64,000 nt of DNA from Xanthobacteraceae bacterium (GTDB taxonomy: Bacteria > Pseudomonadota > Alphaproteobacteria > Rhizobiales > Xanthobacteraceae), in contig JARBUD010000013.1 of assembly GCA_029239875.1 (NCBI GenBank), positions 124,001 through 188,000 of the forward strand, written 5' to 3'. This document shows, piece after piece, positions 49,872 to 59,800 of this stretch. Both the position numbers and the translations under genes were made by a program. The notes beneath the pieces were generated by a model that did no database searches, was not told the origin of the DNA, and was given only the letters and a program-made list of their open reading frames with translations. Every line of letters begins with the position of its first letter. Position 1 is the first letter of the stretch.

Positions 49872-50279
49872 GGGGAGTTCGATGGTCTTGAAGGATTACA
49901 AGGAGGGCGCGGCTCTAGATAGCTGTGCGCGGCCGCGAATGCCAGCACGCCGAAGGTCGCCGACAACTATGCCGCTGACGCCGCGGAACAGCTCGAACGA
50001 TTCGCCGGCCGTCGACGGCTTTGCGCGGGTTGCGGGCGCAGATGTGAATCGAACGTTTCCGTGCATGGTAAACAGGCCGTTAACGATAACTGCAATCGCT
50101 GCATTAACCCCAGTTCCATTTTTATTGGCCAAGAGCGTAGGATAACAACGCGGAAGAAGGCGTTCCTCTCGTCAAGTGCCCTGGTTATCCAGAGCCGCGG
50201 GAACGCAACAACTCCGCAGAACCCCGGCCCGACGGCGTAAGCCGGTCGGAGTAGCGTACGGACCGGAGGCAGGACGCCT
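49872..50279. other. 408-bp gap between the ferredoxin gene and the giant coiled-coil gene
   Basis: No gene is seen. The right half is AT-richer (50050-50145) and includes a CtrA-like half-matched box at 50069-50084 and further TTAAC elements. It must contain the promoters of both divergent genes. Confidence 0.55.
50069..50084 (+). promoter_or_regulatory. Candidate CtrA-type binding site upstream of the GPR-like gene
   Basis: TAAA-CAGGCCG-TTAAC compares with TTAA-N7-TTAAC, with one base off in the first half-site. A further TTAAC lies 29 bp on. It is 196 bp upstream of the start. This is a by-eye match in a TTAA-poor genome and needs statistics. Confidence 0.35.
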
Positions 50280-53200
50280 ATGTCGACGAATGCGAAGAAG
50301 GTTCACCAGGATCCCGCGGAGGCCGCGCTGTCGGCCATCGAGGAGGCCCTGAGTCTCGACCTCACGAGCGACGACGGGTTCGATCCACCGAGCGAACGCA
50401 CGCACGACGACGACGAACTGCCGCCCGCCCGCGAGCCGGAAGGCCCGCGCATCGAAAGCCGCTCCGGCGACGAGTTCGGCGAGACCGGCGACAGCGAGAG
50501 CGACGCTTCGCTGTATCTGAGCGAGACCGACCTCTTCGGCACCGAGGACGACAACCGCGAGACCTTCCGCGACGAGGGCTTCACCCTCAACCTCGACAAT
50601 CTCGATTTCTCCGCGCCCGACCTCGACGAGCCGTCCGAGGCGCCCGAGACCGCCCGCGAGCCCAATTTCGACTTCTCGGCGCAGGACTTCTCCTCGCGCG
50701 ACTTCGAGGCGCCGGCGGACGACGAGGCCGAATCCAACGCGCCGTCCATCGCCGCCGCCGTGGCGGCTGCCGCCGCGGCCGGCGTGGTGCTGCCGCGCGC
50801 CGAGGCCCCGCGCCTCGACAGCATCGCCCCCGCCCGTCCGGAGACCGAGCGTCCTGAGATCGAGCGCCGCGAGAACGAGCGCCGGGACGTTGAGCGTTTC
50901 GAGAGCGAGCGTGCGGCCGCGCCGCAGGGCCGCCGCGCCGCCAACGACGACCGACAGAGCATCGGCCAGCTGCTCTCGGCGCTGCAGCGCCGTCCCTCGG
51001 CCACGCCCTATGTGATCGCCGGCATCGCCTCCCTCGCCTGGCTCGGCGCCGGCGGGGCGCTGCTCTATGCCCAGTTCGATGGTCTTTCCGGCGGGCTCGA
51101 GGCGCTGGTCGCCTCGCCCACCTTCCTGGCCAGCATGGCGGCGCTGATCGTGCCGCCGGTCTTCTTCTTCGTGCTGGCGGCCATGGTCCGCCGCATGCAG
51201 GAGATGCGCATCGTCGCGCACTCCATGGCGCAGGTGGCGATCCGCCTGGCCGAGCCGGCTCCGGCGCCCACTCCCGTCCCGGCCCCCGCCCCGGCGGCGA
51301 TCCCCGCGGCGGCGCCCGCCAGCTTCTCGCTGGCCACCGCCTCGCCGGAGACGCTCGCGCAGTTCGCCGGCCTCGAGGATGCGGTCACCCGCGCCAGCGA
51401 GGCGGAAGCCTTCGTGCGCGGCGAGGTCGCCGCTTTGGCGCAGGCCTATGAGGACAACAACCTGCGCATGAACCAGCTGCTCGAGCGGCTGCAGGCGGAG
51501 CGCGATGCCATCTTCGGGCAGACCGAGCACATCCGCGAGACGCTCAACAGCTCGCACTATGCCTTCGCGCAGGAAGTCAACGGCGTCAGCGACCGCATAA
51601 GCGAGACCGTCATGCTCGCCGCCGACCGCGTCGCCGGCACGCTGTCCGACAAGGGCGAGCACATCACCCTCGCCCTTGGCCGCGTCGGCGACACCATCAT
51701 CGAGGCGCTGAGCGAAAAGGGCGGCGACCTGATCGACCGGCTGCAGGCCACCGGTTCCGAGGTCAACACCAATCTCGCCGATTCCAGCGAGCACCTCATC
51801 TCCACCCTGTCCGCCCAGACCGACGACATCAGCCAGCGCCTGTCGGGCGTGGCCTCGAACCTCACCGAGACGCTCGCGGTGCGCACCGACGAGATCAGCG
51901 AGCGCCTGTCCGGCGTCACGGAGAACCTCTCCGACACGCTCGCCAGCCGCACCGACGAGATCAGCCGCCGCCTCTCCGGCGCGACCGAGAGCCTCGCCGA
52001 CACGCTGGCCACCCGCACGGACGAGATCAGCCGTCAGCTCTCCGGCGTCACCGAGAATCTCACCGACACCCTCGTCAGCCGCACCGACGAGATCAGCCGT
52101 CGTCTCTCCGGCGTCACCGACACGCTCAGCGACACCCTGAGCACGCGCACCGACGCGATCAGCCGCCAGCTCACCGGCGTCACCGAGAACCTCTCCGACA
52201 CGCTGGCCACCCGCACCGACGAGATCGGCGAGCACCTGTTGCGCACCGCCGCCGAGCTGTCGCGCGTGGTAAACCACCGCACCGAGGAGATCAGCGAGAA
52301 GCTCGCCGCGACCACGCACAACCTCACGGAAACGCTGGCCGCCCGCTCGGACGAGATCACCGACGCGCTGGTCACCACCGGCACGCGCCTCGCCGACGAG
52401 ATCGCCATCCGCGCCAGCGAGGTCAACCAGACGCTGCGCAGCACCGGCGATTCGCTGGTGCTCGACCTCTCGGTGCGCGGCGGCGAAGTCGTCCGCAAGC
52501 TGGAAGAGACCGGCAACCGCGTCGCCGACACCATCACCGTGCGCGGCGACGACCTCGCCGACCGCATCGCCGACACCGGCAACCGCATCTACGACGCCGT
52601 CGCCGTGCGCGGCGCCGAGCTGGAGCGGCTCCTCGGCGAGACCGGCCAGCGCGTCGTCCACGAGCTCTCGCAGGCCGGCACGGGCATCCACGACGCCCTC
52701 GCCGAGGCCGCGAGCCGCGTCTCGCAGGACATCGACTATCGCGGCCATATGCTGACCGAGCAGCTCGCCCAGGTCGGCGCCGAGGCGTCGCAGGCGCTGG
52801 CGGCCAACGGCGCTCAGGTCACCAGCCAGTTCCGCCAGGCGGCCGAGATCCTGACCACCGAGCTCGCCTCGCGTGGCGAGAATGTGCGCGACCAGCTCGA
52901 GTACCAGCTGCGCGGCATCGAGGACATGGTGAGCGTGCGCGGCGGCGAGATCGCCGACCGCATCTCCACCGACAGCGCCACGCTCGGCCGCCAGATCATG
53001 GACGGGCTGCGCGAGTTCGACACCGTGCTGCAGACCCACGGCGCGGACATGGTCCACCGCATCGCCGACCGAGTCGAGGCGGTCACGCGCGCCATCGACA
53101 CCAACATGTCCGGCTTCGACGAGCAGGTCACCGCCAAAGCCGAGCAGGTCGCCGCCTCGCTCGACCTGCGCATCGCCAACATCGAGGGCGTGCTCGACCG

Positions 53201-56200
53201 CGGCGTCGAGGGCCTGAACGAGACGCTCGGCGGGCGCACCGTCGAGTTTGCGCAGACCCTGTCCGAGGGCGCGCGCCAGGCGAACGAGGCGATGAGCCAC
53301 TCGCTGGAGGTGCTCAGCGGCTTCTTCGACGACCGCGCCGGGGCCATCACCGAGCAGCTCTCCCAGCACATCGAGCAGGCCGATCGCACCCTGTCCGCCC
53401 GTGCGCAGGACATTGCGGCGACGCTCGATGAGCGTGTCAGTCGCTTCGAGGAGACCGTCGTCGGCCGCATGGACAACGTCGCCACCGCCGTCGAGGTGCG
53501 CGGCGCCGCCATGGCCGATCTGCTCGGCCAGCGCATCGGCGCGGTATCCGGCCAGCTCCGCAACGAAGCGACCGAGATCGAGAGCACCCTCACCACGCTC
53601 GTCGACAATGTCAGCCGCACCATGGTCGATCGCGCCGGCGAGGTCACCACGCTGTTCGACAGCCGCACGGACGAGATCGCCCGCATCGTCGAGGAGCGCG
53701 GCAACGGCCTGCTCGCGGCGCTGGAAGACCGCAGCATCGGCATCACCAGCGAGATCGCCCGCGCCAGCACCGAGCTGCTCTCGGCCATTGACGACCACCG
53801 CGAGAACCTCGTCCAGGCGCTCGACACCACCCGCAACGGGGCGGTGACCGACATCATGCGTGCCAGCGAAGACCTGCTGCACACGCTGGAATCGCGCTCG
53901 GAAGCCATCGTCACCGCCTTCGAGACCGCGACCTCCGGTCGTGCCGACCAGCTCATGCAGATGAGCGGCGAAGTGGTCAGCTCGCTGCAGACCATCAGCA
54001 GCGAGGTCACTTCCTCGCTGCAGAACGTCGGCAGCGAGGTCACCTCCTCCATCCAGGCCATCGGCGGCGACGTGACCTCGTCGCTGCAGACGGTCACCGG
54101 CGACGTCCACTCCTCGCTGCAGCAGATCGGCGGCGAGGTTTCGGTCTCGCTCCAGCAGATCAGCGGCCAGGTGACGCAGGAAATCGCCCGCGCCGGCAAT
54201 TCGCTGCTCACCGAGTTCGACGGCCGCGGCGCGCAGTTCGTGGAGAGTGCCCGTCAGGCCACCGAACTCGCCGCCGGCGAGTTCTCCCGCCTCGTCGACG
54301 AGTTCGACGGACGCGGCCAGCAATTCGTCGACAGCGCCCGCCAGGCCACCGAGCTCGCCGCCGGCGAGTTCTCCCGCCTTGTCGAGGAATTCGACGGGCG
54401 TGGCCAGCAGTTCGTCGACAGTGCCCGCCAGGCCACGGAGCTGGCGTCGGGCGAACTCACCCGCCTCGCCGACGAGTTCGACGGGCGCGGCCAGCAGTTC
54501 GTCGACAGTGCCCGCCAGGCCACCGGCCTCGCCGCCAACGAATTCTCGCGCCTCATGGACGAGTTCGACGGGCGCGGCGGCCAGTTTGTCGAGACCGCCC
54601 GCCAGGCCACCGGCGTCGTGTCCACCGAGTTCTCCCGCCTCGCGGACGAGTTCGCCGCCTCGCTGGAGGGCCGCGGCAGCGGCCTGATCGCCGCGATCGC
54701 GGAGAGCGGCCGCACCGCCGCCGCCGAGATCGCCGCCACCAACGAGGCCCTGCAGGGCGACGTCGCCGGCCTGCTGGAGCGCCTCGGCGAGGTCAACGTC
54801 CAGCTTCAGGACGTGCTCGCGAGCTCCGTCGGCAATCTGTCGGCGATCGAGAACACCATCTCCGAGCGGCTCGAGGTCTTCCGCACCACCGTCAACAATG
54901 TGGAGGAAGCCAGCCGCCTCGCCTCCGGCCACATGGACGAGCAGATCCGCGACCTGCGCGCCGTCTCCACAGACGTGCTGCAGGACGTGGCCAAGCTCAG
55001 CCAGGGCTTCGGCGAGCAGGCGAGCATCATCACCAACGTCGCCAACGCCCTCGGCGCCGCGCACGAGAACCTCGACGACACGCTGGGCGGCCGGCACGAG
55101 GCGCTCGTCGCCCTCGCCGAGCAGGTCAGCACGCGCACGGCCGACCTCGACAGCCGCCTCGCCCAGTACACCAGCGCGCTGGAAGGCACCTTCGGCCGCG
55201 CCGAGCAGCGCGTGGCGGAGATTTCCAAGGCGATCCTCAGCACGGCGAACGCCTCGACCGAGGCCGTCGTCCGCCAGCAGGAGAAGATCCGCTCCACCAC
55301 CGAGGCCGAGCGCGAGCGCACCCTCGCCTCGCTGCACGAGACCTACGAGCAGGCGGTGGGCGAGGTCGACAACCTGATGCGGCAGGCCAACCAGGGCTTC
55401 TCCGGCGCCGCTCAGGCGCTCCGCACCTCGGTCGCCGACATCCAGCGCCTGCTGGAGACCACGCGCGAGGAGCTCAAGCGCGGCATCATGGAGCTGCCGG
55501 AAGAGACCGAGGCGAACGCCTCGGCTATGCGCCGCACCGTCGCCGAGCAGATCAAGGCGCTGGCCGAGCTCAACGAGATCGTCTCGCGGCATGGCCGCAC
55601 GCTGGACGTCGACACCGGCACGCGGGTGCGCACCGTGGCCGCGGCACCGGTGATGGCAGCGCCTATCGCACCCGCCCCGCCGGCTCCCGCGCCGCGCAGC
55701 CAGCCGGCCCCGCGCGTCGAGCCCAGCCGCCCGGCTCCCGCCCATTTCGAGCCGCCGCGGCCGACTGGCGGACGTGGCAACGCCGGCAATGGCAACGGTA
55801 ACGGCAACGGCAACGCCGGCAGCACGCCCGCCGCCCGCCGTCCCGCGGCCAATGCGGAACGTAGCGCTGCCGGCTCCGGCACCGCGAGCTCCGGCAGCGA
55901 CAAGGGCGGCTGGCTGTCCGAGCTGCTGGCGCGCGCCTCCGACGGCGACAATCCGTCCAACGGCCCCTCCTCCTCAAGGGGCGGGGAGCGCGGCGGTGAG
56001 CGTGGCGAACGCGGCGGCTCGCGCGGCGGCAGCTACGAATCCCGTGGCGCCAGCCAGCCGGAACGGCCGGTACACCACACCATCGAGTCGCTGGACTCGC
56101 TGTCGGTCGACATCGCCCGGATGATCGATCACGAGGCCGCCGTCGACCTGTGGGAGCGCTACAAGAAGGGCGAGCGCAACGTGTTCACCCGGCGCCTCTA

Positions 56201-56420
56201 CACCATGCAGGGGCAGCAGACCTTCGAGGAGATCCGCCGCAAGTACCGGCGCGACCTCGAGTTCCGCGACACGGTCGACCGCTATATCGGCGAGTTCGAA
56301 CGGCTCCTGGAACAGGTCTCGCGCGACGACCGCGGCCAGGCGATGACCAAGACCTACCTGACCTCGGACACCGGCAAGGTCTACACCCTCCTCGCCCACG
56401 CCGCCGGCCGCTTCGACTGA
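50280..56420 (+). CDS. Giant coiled-coil membrane protein, GPR/RgsE-like polar growth organiser
   Basis: The 2046-residue protein has an acidic N-terminal region (1-240) and two membrane helices (243-266 and 282-304). A very long coiled-coil body follows, then a Gly/Asn/Arg-rich linker (about 1790-1940) and a conserved-looking C-terminal helical domain (about 1945-2046, IARMIDHEAAVDLWERYKKG). The body holds apolipoprotein-like 22-residue repeats (from residue 513) and five 29-residue repeats (1312-1456). Size, topology and repeat type match GPR of Agrobacterium (about 2100 residues), which forms a ring at the growth pole, and RgsE of Sinorhizobium. The identity is inferred from architecture, not alignment. 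Confidence 0.75.
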   Translation: MSTNAKKVHQDPAEAALSAIEEALSLDLTSDDGFDPPSERTHDDDELPPAREPEGPRIESRSGDEFGETGDSESDASLYLSETDLFGTEDDNRETFRDEGFTLNLDNLDFSAPDLDEPSEAPETAREPNFDFSAQDFSSRDFEAPADDEAESNAPSIAAAVAAAAAAGVVLPRAEAPRLDSIAPARPETERPEIERRENERRDVERFESERAAAPQGRRAANDDRQSIGQLLSALQRRPSATPYVIAGIASLAWLGAGGALLYAQFDGLSGGLEALVASPTFLASMAALIVPPVFFFVLAAMVRRMQEMRIVAHSMAQVAIRLAEPAPAPTPVPAPAPAAIPAAAPASFSLATASPETLAQFAGLEDAVTRASEAEAFVRGEVAALAQAYEDNNLRMNQLLERLQAERDAIFGQTEHIRETLNSSHYAFAQEVNGVSDRISETVMLAADRVAGTLSDKGEHITLALGRVGDTIIEALSEKGGDLIDRLQATGSEVNTNLADSSEHLISTLSAQTDDISQRLSGVASNLTETLAVRTDEISERLSGVTENLSDTLASRTDEISRRLSGATESLADTLATRTDEISRQLSGVTENLTDTLVSRTDEISRRLSGVTDTLSDTLSTRTDAISRQLTGVTENLSDTLATRTDEIGEHLLRTAAELSRVVNHRTEEISEKLAATTHNLTETLAARSDEITDALVTTGTRLADEIAIRASEVNQTLRSTGDSLVLDLSVRGGEVVRKLEETGNRVADTITVRGDDLADRIADTGNRIYDAVAVRGAELERLLGETGQRVVHELSQAGTGIHDALAEAASRVSQDIDYRGHMLTEQLAQVGAEASQALAANGAQVTSQFRQAAEILTTELASRGENVRDQLEYQLRGIEDMVSVRGGEIADRISTDSATLGRQIMDGLREFDTVLQTHGADMVHRIADRVEAVTRAIDTNMSGFDEQVTAKAEQVAASLDLRIANIEGVLDRGVEGLNETLGGRTVEFAQTLSEGARQANEAMSHSLEVLSGFFDDRAGAITEQLSQHIEQADRTLSARAQDIAATLDERVSRFEETVVGRMDNVATAVEVRGAAMADLLGQRIGAVSGQLRNEATEIESTLTTLVDNVSRTMVDRAGEVTTLFDSRTDEIARIVEERGNGLLAALEDRSIGITSEIARASTELLSAIDDHRENLVQALDTTRNGAVTDIMRASEDLLHTLESRSEAIVTAFETATSGRADQLMQMSGEVVSSLQTISSEVTSSLQNVGSEVTSSIQAIGGDVTSSLQTVTGDVHSSLQQIGGEVSVSLQQISGQVTQEIARAGNSLLTEFDGRGAQFVESARQATELAAGEFSRLVDEFDGRGQQFVDSARQATELAAGEFSRLVEEFDGRGQQFVDSARQATELASGELTRLADEFDGRGQQFVDSARQATGLAANEFSRLMDEFDGRGGQFVETARQATGVVSTEFSRLADEFAASLEGRGSGLIAAIAESGRTAAAEIAATNEALQGDVAGLLERLGEVNVQLQDVLASSVGNLSAIENTISERLEVFRTTVNNVEEASRLASGHMDEQIRDLRAVSTDVLQDVAKLSQGFGEQASIITNVANALGAAHENLDDTLGGRHEALVALAEQVSTRTADLDSRLAQYTSALEGTFGRAEQRVAEISKAILSTANASTEAVVRQQEKIRSTTEAERERTLASLHETYEQAVGEVDNLMRQANQGFSGAAQALRTSVADIQRLLETTREELKRGIMELPEETEANASAMRRTVAEQIKALAELNEIVSRHGRTLDVDTGTRVRTVAAAPVMAAPIAPAPPAPAPRSQPAPRVEPSRPAPAHFEPPRPTGGRGNAGNGNGNGNGNAGSTPAARRPAANAERSAAGSGTASSGSDKGGWLSELLARASDGDNPSNGPSSSRGGERGGERGERGGSRGGSYESRGASQPERPVHHTIESLDSLSVDIARMIDHEAAVDLWERYKKGERNVFTRRLYTMQGQQTFEEIRRKYRRDLEFRDTVDRYIGEFERLLEQVSRDDRGQAMTKTYLTSDTGKVYTLLAHAAGRFD
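51816..52673 (+). repeat. About 13 tandem 66-bp coding repeats (22-residue units)
   Basis: The unit is RTDEISRRLSGVTENLSDTL plus two residues. Units 2-6 are nearly identical; later ones drift (RGGEVVRKLEETGNRVADTI). A period of 22 is that of apolipoprotein A/E amphipathic helices, made of two 11-mers, which suits membrane-surface or supercoil packing. Confidence 0.85.
54213..54647 (+). repeat. Five tandem 87-bp coding repeats (29-residue units)
   Basis: Each unit reads like EFDGRGQQFVDSARQATELA followed by nine residues (AGEFSRLVD). Units 2-4 are nearly identical in DNA over long stretches, so copy number could vary by recombination. The frame and helical pattern are preserved. Confidence 0.9.
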
Positions 56421-56447
56421 GCGGTCACGGCTCTCCGGAAGACATGC

Positions 56448-56479
56448 AAGCCCCCGCCTCGGCGGGGGCTTTTGCTTTT
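56448..56479 (+). terminator. Rho-independent terminator after the GPR-like gene
   Basis: AGCCCCCGCC/GGCGGGGGCT pair around TC and are followed by TTTGCTTTT, about 28 bp after the stop. Confidence 0.88.
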
Positions 56480-56532
56480 GGGGGTGGTCACGGGCTATTC
56501 GGCAGCGGCTTCTCGCCCCGCCCCCCAACCGA

Positions 56533-56640
56533 ACCTCATCCTGAGGTGCTGGCCGAAGGCCAGCCTCGAAGGATGCTCGTCCAGGTGCGCCTTAACGACC
56601 ATCCTTCGAGGCTCGCTGCGGTCACACCTCAGGATGAGGT
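56533..56640. repeat. Intergenic palindromic repeat, family A copy 4
   Basis: It begins ACCTCATCCTGAGGTGCTGG and ends CACCTCAGGATGAGGT; CCTCGAAGGATG and CATCCTTCGAGG pair inside. The arrangement is the same as copy 2. Confidence 0.8.
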
Positions 56641-56672
56641 GGTTCATGGTTGGAATGGCGGGATACGTCGTT

Positions 56673-56763
56673 CGTCATCCCGGCCGGAGCGGAGCGGAGG
56701 GCCGGGATCGTTCTCCAATTGGGTCACGATCCCGGATCGGCCTTCGGCCGTCCGGGATGACGG
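56673..56763. repeat. Second intergenic palindromic repeat type beside family A copy 4
   Basis: CGTCATCCCGG...GCCGGGATCG at the left and CGATCCCGGATC...CCGGGATGACG at the right are inverted complements, with GGCCTTCGGCC within. It lies 33 bp from the previous repeat, so two different elements are stacked in one gap. Confidence 0.65.
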
Positions 56764-56811
56764 CGCAGGCTCAAGGGCCGCCCTGCTTCCACCCCCGGCT
56801 CGCCCGCCAAA

Positions 56812-56844
56812 AGAAAAACCCCGCCGGGCGCACCCGACGGGGTT
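56812..56844 (-). terminator. Rho-independent terminator after the RND transporter gene
   Basis: On the minus strand AACCCCGTCGGG/CCCGGCGGGGTT (one G-T pair) closes a TGCG loop and is followed by TTTCTTTTG. It ends the RND operon. Confidence 0.82.
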
Positions 56845-56898
56845 CATCTGTTCCCGGGACGCTGACGCGCTCTCGGTGCGGAACGGGCAGCCTGCCCC

Positions 56899-59800
56899 TC
56901 AGTGCGGCGCGGCCGCCTGCTCTTCCTTTCGCGCCCGCCGCCGCTCGCCGAAGGAGGCGATCCAGCGGGCGACCACATAGAAGGTCGGCGTGAACAGCAG
57001 GCCGAACACCGTCACGCCGATCATGCCGGAGAACACCGCCGTGCCGAGCGCCTGGCGCAGCTCGGCGCCGGCGCCGGTCGCGATCACCAGCGGCACCACG
57101 CCGAAGATGAAGGCGAAGGAGGTCATGATGATCGGCCGCAGGCGCAGCTGCGCCGCGTGGGTGGCGGCGCTGAAGCGGTCCTCGCCCCGATCCTCCAGCT
57201 GCTTGGCGAACTCGACGATCAGGATCGCGTTCTTCGCCGCGAGGCCGATGAGCACGATGAATCCGACCTGGCTGAGGATGTTGTTGTCCTGTCCTCGCAA
57301 GAGGATACCGACCGAGGCCGCGATCAGGCACATCGGCACGATGAGGATGACCGCCAGCGGCAGCGTCAGGCTCTCATACTGTGCCGCCAGCACCAGGAAG
57401 ACGAACACCACGCCGAGCGCGAAGGCGAAGATCGCCGTGTTGCCCGCCCTCACCTGCTGGTAGGCCAGCGCCGTCCACTCATAGGCGAAGCCGTCCGGCA
57501 GCGTCTCGGCGGCGATCTGCTGCATGATCTGGATCGCCTGACCCTGCGAGGTGCCGGGCTGCACGTCGCCGTCCAGCTCGGCCGCCGGGTAGAGGTTGTA
57601 GCGCGGCACGCGGTAGGGGCCGGAGATGTCGTGCACGGTGGTGAACGAGCCGAGCGGCACGGTCTGGCCGTCGCGGTTGTTCACCCTCAGCCGCAGCAGG
57701 TCCTCCTGCGTGAGGCGGAAGGGCGCGTCCGCCTGCGCCTGCACCCGGTAGGTACGTCCGAACAGGTTGAAGTCGTTGACGTAGGTCGAGCCGATATAGG
57801 TCTGCAGCGTGGCGAACACGTCGGCGATGTTGACACCGAGCAGCTGCGCCTTGGTGCGGTCGATGTCGAGGAAGAGCTGCGGCGTCGAGGTCTCGAACAG
57901 CGAGTAGACCTGCTTGAGACCCGGCGTCTGGTTGGCGCGGCCCATCATGGCGTAGACGGCGCCCTGCAGCGCGGCATAGCCGCGTCCGCCGCGGTCCTCG
58001 ATCATCATGCGATAGCCGCCGGCATTGCCGATGCCCTGCACGGGCGGCGGCATGACGACGATCATCTGCGCTTCCTGGATGGAGCCGAGCTTGCCGAACA
58101 GCGCGCCCTGAATAGCCACCGCCGACTGGCCGGGATGCTTCGCCCGCTCCTCGGCGGGACCGAGGATGACGAACATGGCGCCGGCATTGGGCGCGTTGGT
58201 GAAGGTCGCGCCGGAGAAGCCGACGATGTTCACCACGTGGGCGACGCCGGGGGTCGCCAGCACCTCCTTCGCCGCCTTCGTCATCACCTCGTTGGTGCGC
58301 GAGAGCGAGGCGCCGCCCGGCAGCTGCGAGGCGACGATGAGATAGCCGCGGTCCTGCGCCGGGATGAAGCCCTGCGGGGTCGAGCGGAAGATCTCGAATC
58401 CGCCCGCGAGGATGCCGACATAGACGACGAGCACGATGACGGCGAAGCGCAGCAGCTTGCTCGTGAGCCAGCCATAGCCGCGCGAGATGCCGTTGAAGCC
58501 CTTGTTGAAATAATAGAAGAAGCCGGTGAACGGCCGCGCGTACCAGGCAGGCTTATGGTCCTCGCCCTTGTGCGGCTTCAGCAGCAGCGCGCACATGGCG
58601 GGCGACAGCGTCAGCGACACCAGCAGCGAGATCAGCGTCGAGCCGGCGATGGTGAGGGCGAACTGGCGGTAGAACTCGCCGGAGATGCCTGGGATGAAGG
58701 CCGACGGGATGAACACCGAGGCCAGCACCAGCGAGATCGCCACCAGCGCCCCGCCCACCTCGTCCATGGTCTTGTAGGCGGCGTCGCGCGGCGAGAGGCC
58801 GGTGGAGATGTTGTGCTCCACGCTCTCCACCACGACGATGGCGTCGTCGACCACGATGCCGATGGCCAGCACAAGGCCGAACAGCGACAGGTTGTTCAGC
58901 GAGAAGCCGAACAGGCTCATGATGAAGAAGGTGCCGATCAGCGAGACCGGGATGGCGATGATCGGGATGATCGCCGCCCGCCAGGTCTGCAGGAACAGCA
59001 CCACCACGATGACCACCAGCACGATGGCTTCGAGGATGGTGTCCTCCACCGCCCGCACGGATTCGGCGATGAACTGCGTCGGATTGTACGCCGTCGAATA
59101 GGCGAGACCCTGCGGGAAGTCCTTGGCGATGCGGGCCATCTCCTGCTCGATCGCCTGACCGGTCGACAGCGCGTTGGAGCCCGGCAGCTGGAAGATGCCG
59201 AGCGCCACCGAAGGCTTGGAATCGAAGTAGGAGATCGAGGAATTGTCCTGCCCCTCGATGTCGATGCGGGCGACGTCGCGCAGGCGCACCACCGCGTTGC
59301 CGCTCTGGCGCACCACGATGTTGCCGAACTCCTCCGGCGTCGACAGTCGTCCGAGCGTGCGTACCGCCACCTGGAAGGCGAGCTGCTCGGGCACCGGCGG
59401 CGCGTTCAGCACGCCGGAGGCGACCTGCAGGTTCTGCGCCCTGAGCGCGGCGGTGACGTCGTTGGCGGTGAGGTTCAGCGCCTGCATCTTGGTCGGGTCG
59501 AGCCAGACCTGCATGGCGTAGTCGCGCGAGCCGAACACGGTGATCGAGCCCACCCCCGGCACGCGCTGCAGCTGATCCTTGATCTGCAGGTTGGCGTAGT
59601 TGGAGATGAACAGCGAGTCGCGCGAATCGTCGGGCGAGAACAGGCTCACCACGATGAGGATGTCGGGCGAGGCCTTCGCCACCGTCACGCCGATCTGCTG
59701 CACCTCCTGCGGCAGGCGCGGCGTCGCGGTGGAGACGCGGTTCTGCACCTGCACCTGCGCGATGTCGAGGTCGGTGCCGATGTCGAAGGTCACCGCGATC

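Noticed and set aside
54213-54647. Possible CRISPR-like array of 87-bp repeats
   Set aside because: The repeats are contiguous, without spacers, and encode in-frame protein units inside a long gene.
50172-55745. A 1857-codon open frame on the minus strand opposite the giant coiled-coil gene
   Set aside because: It is an antisense shadow produced by repetitive, GC-rich coding sequence. Its translation is low-complexity (Ala, Gly, Arg, Leu, Asp, Val) with no recognisable domain or start signal, while the plus strand encodes a coherent protein.
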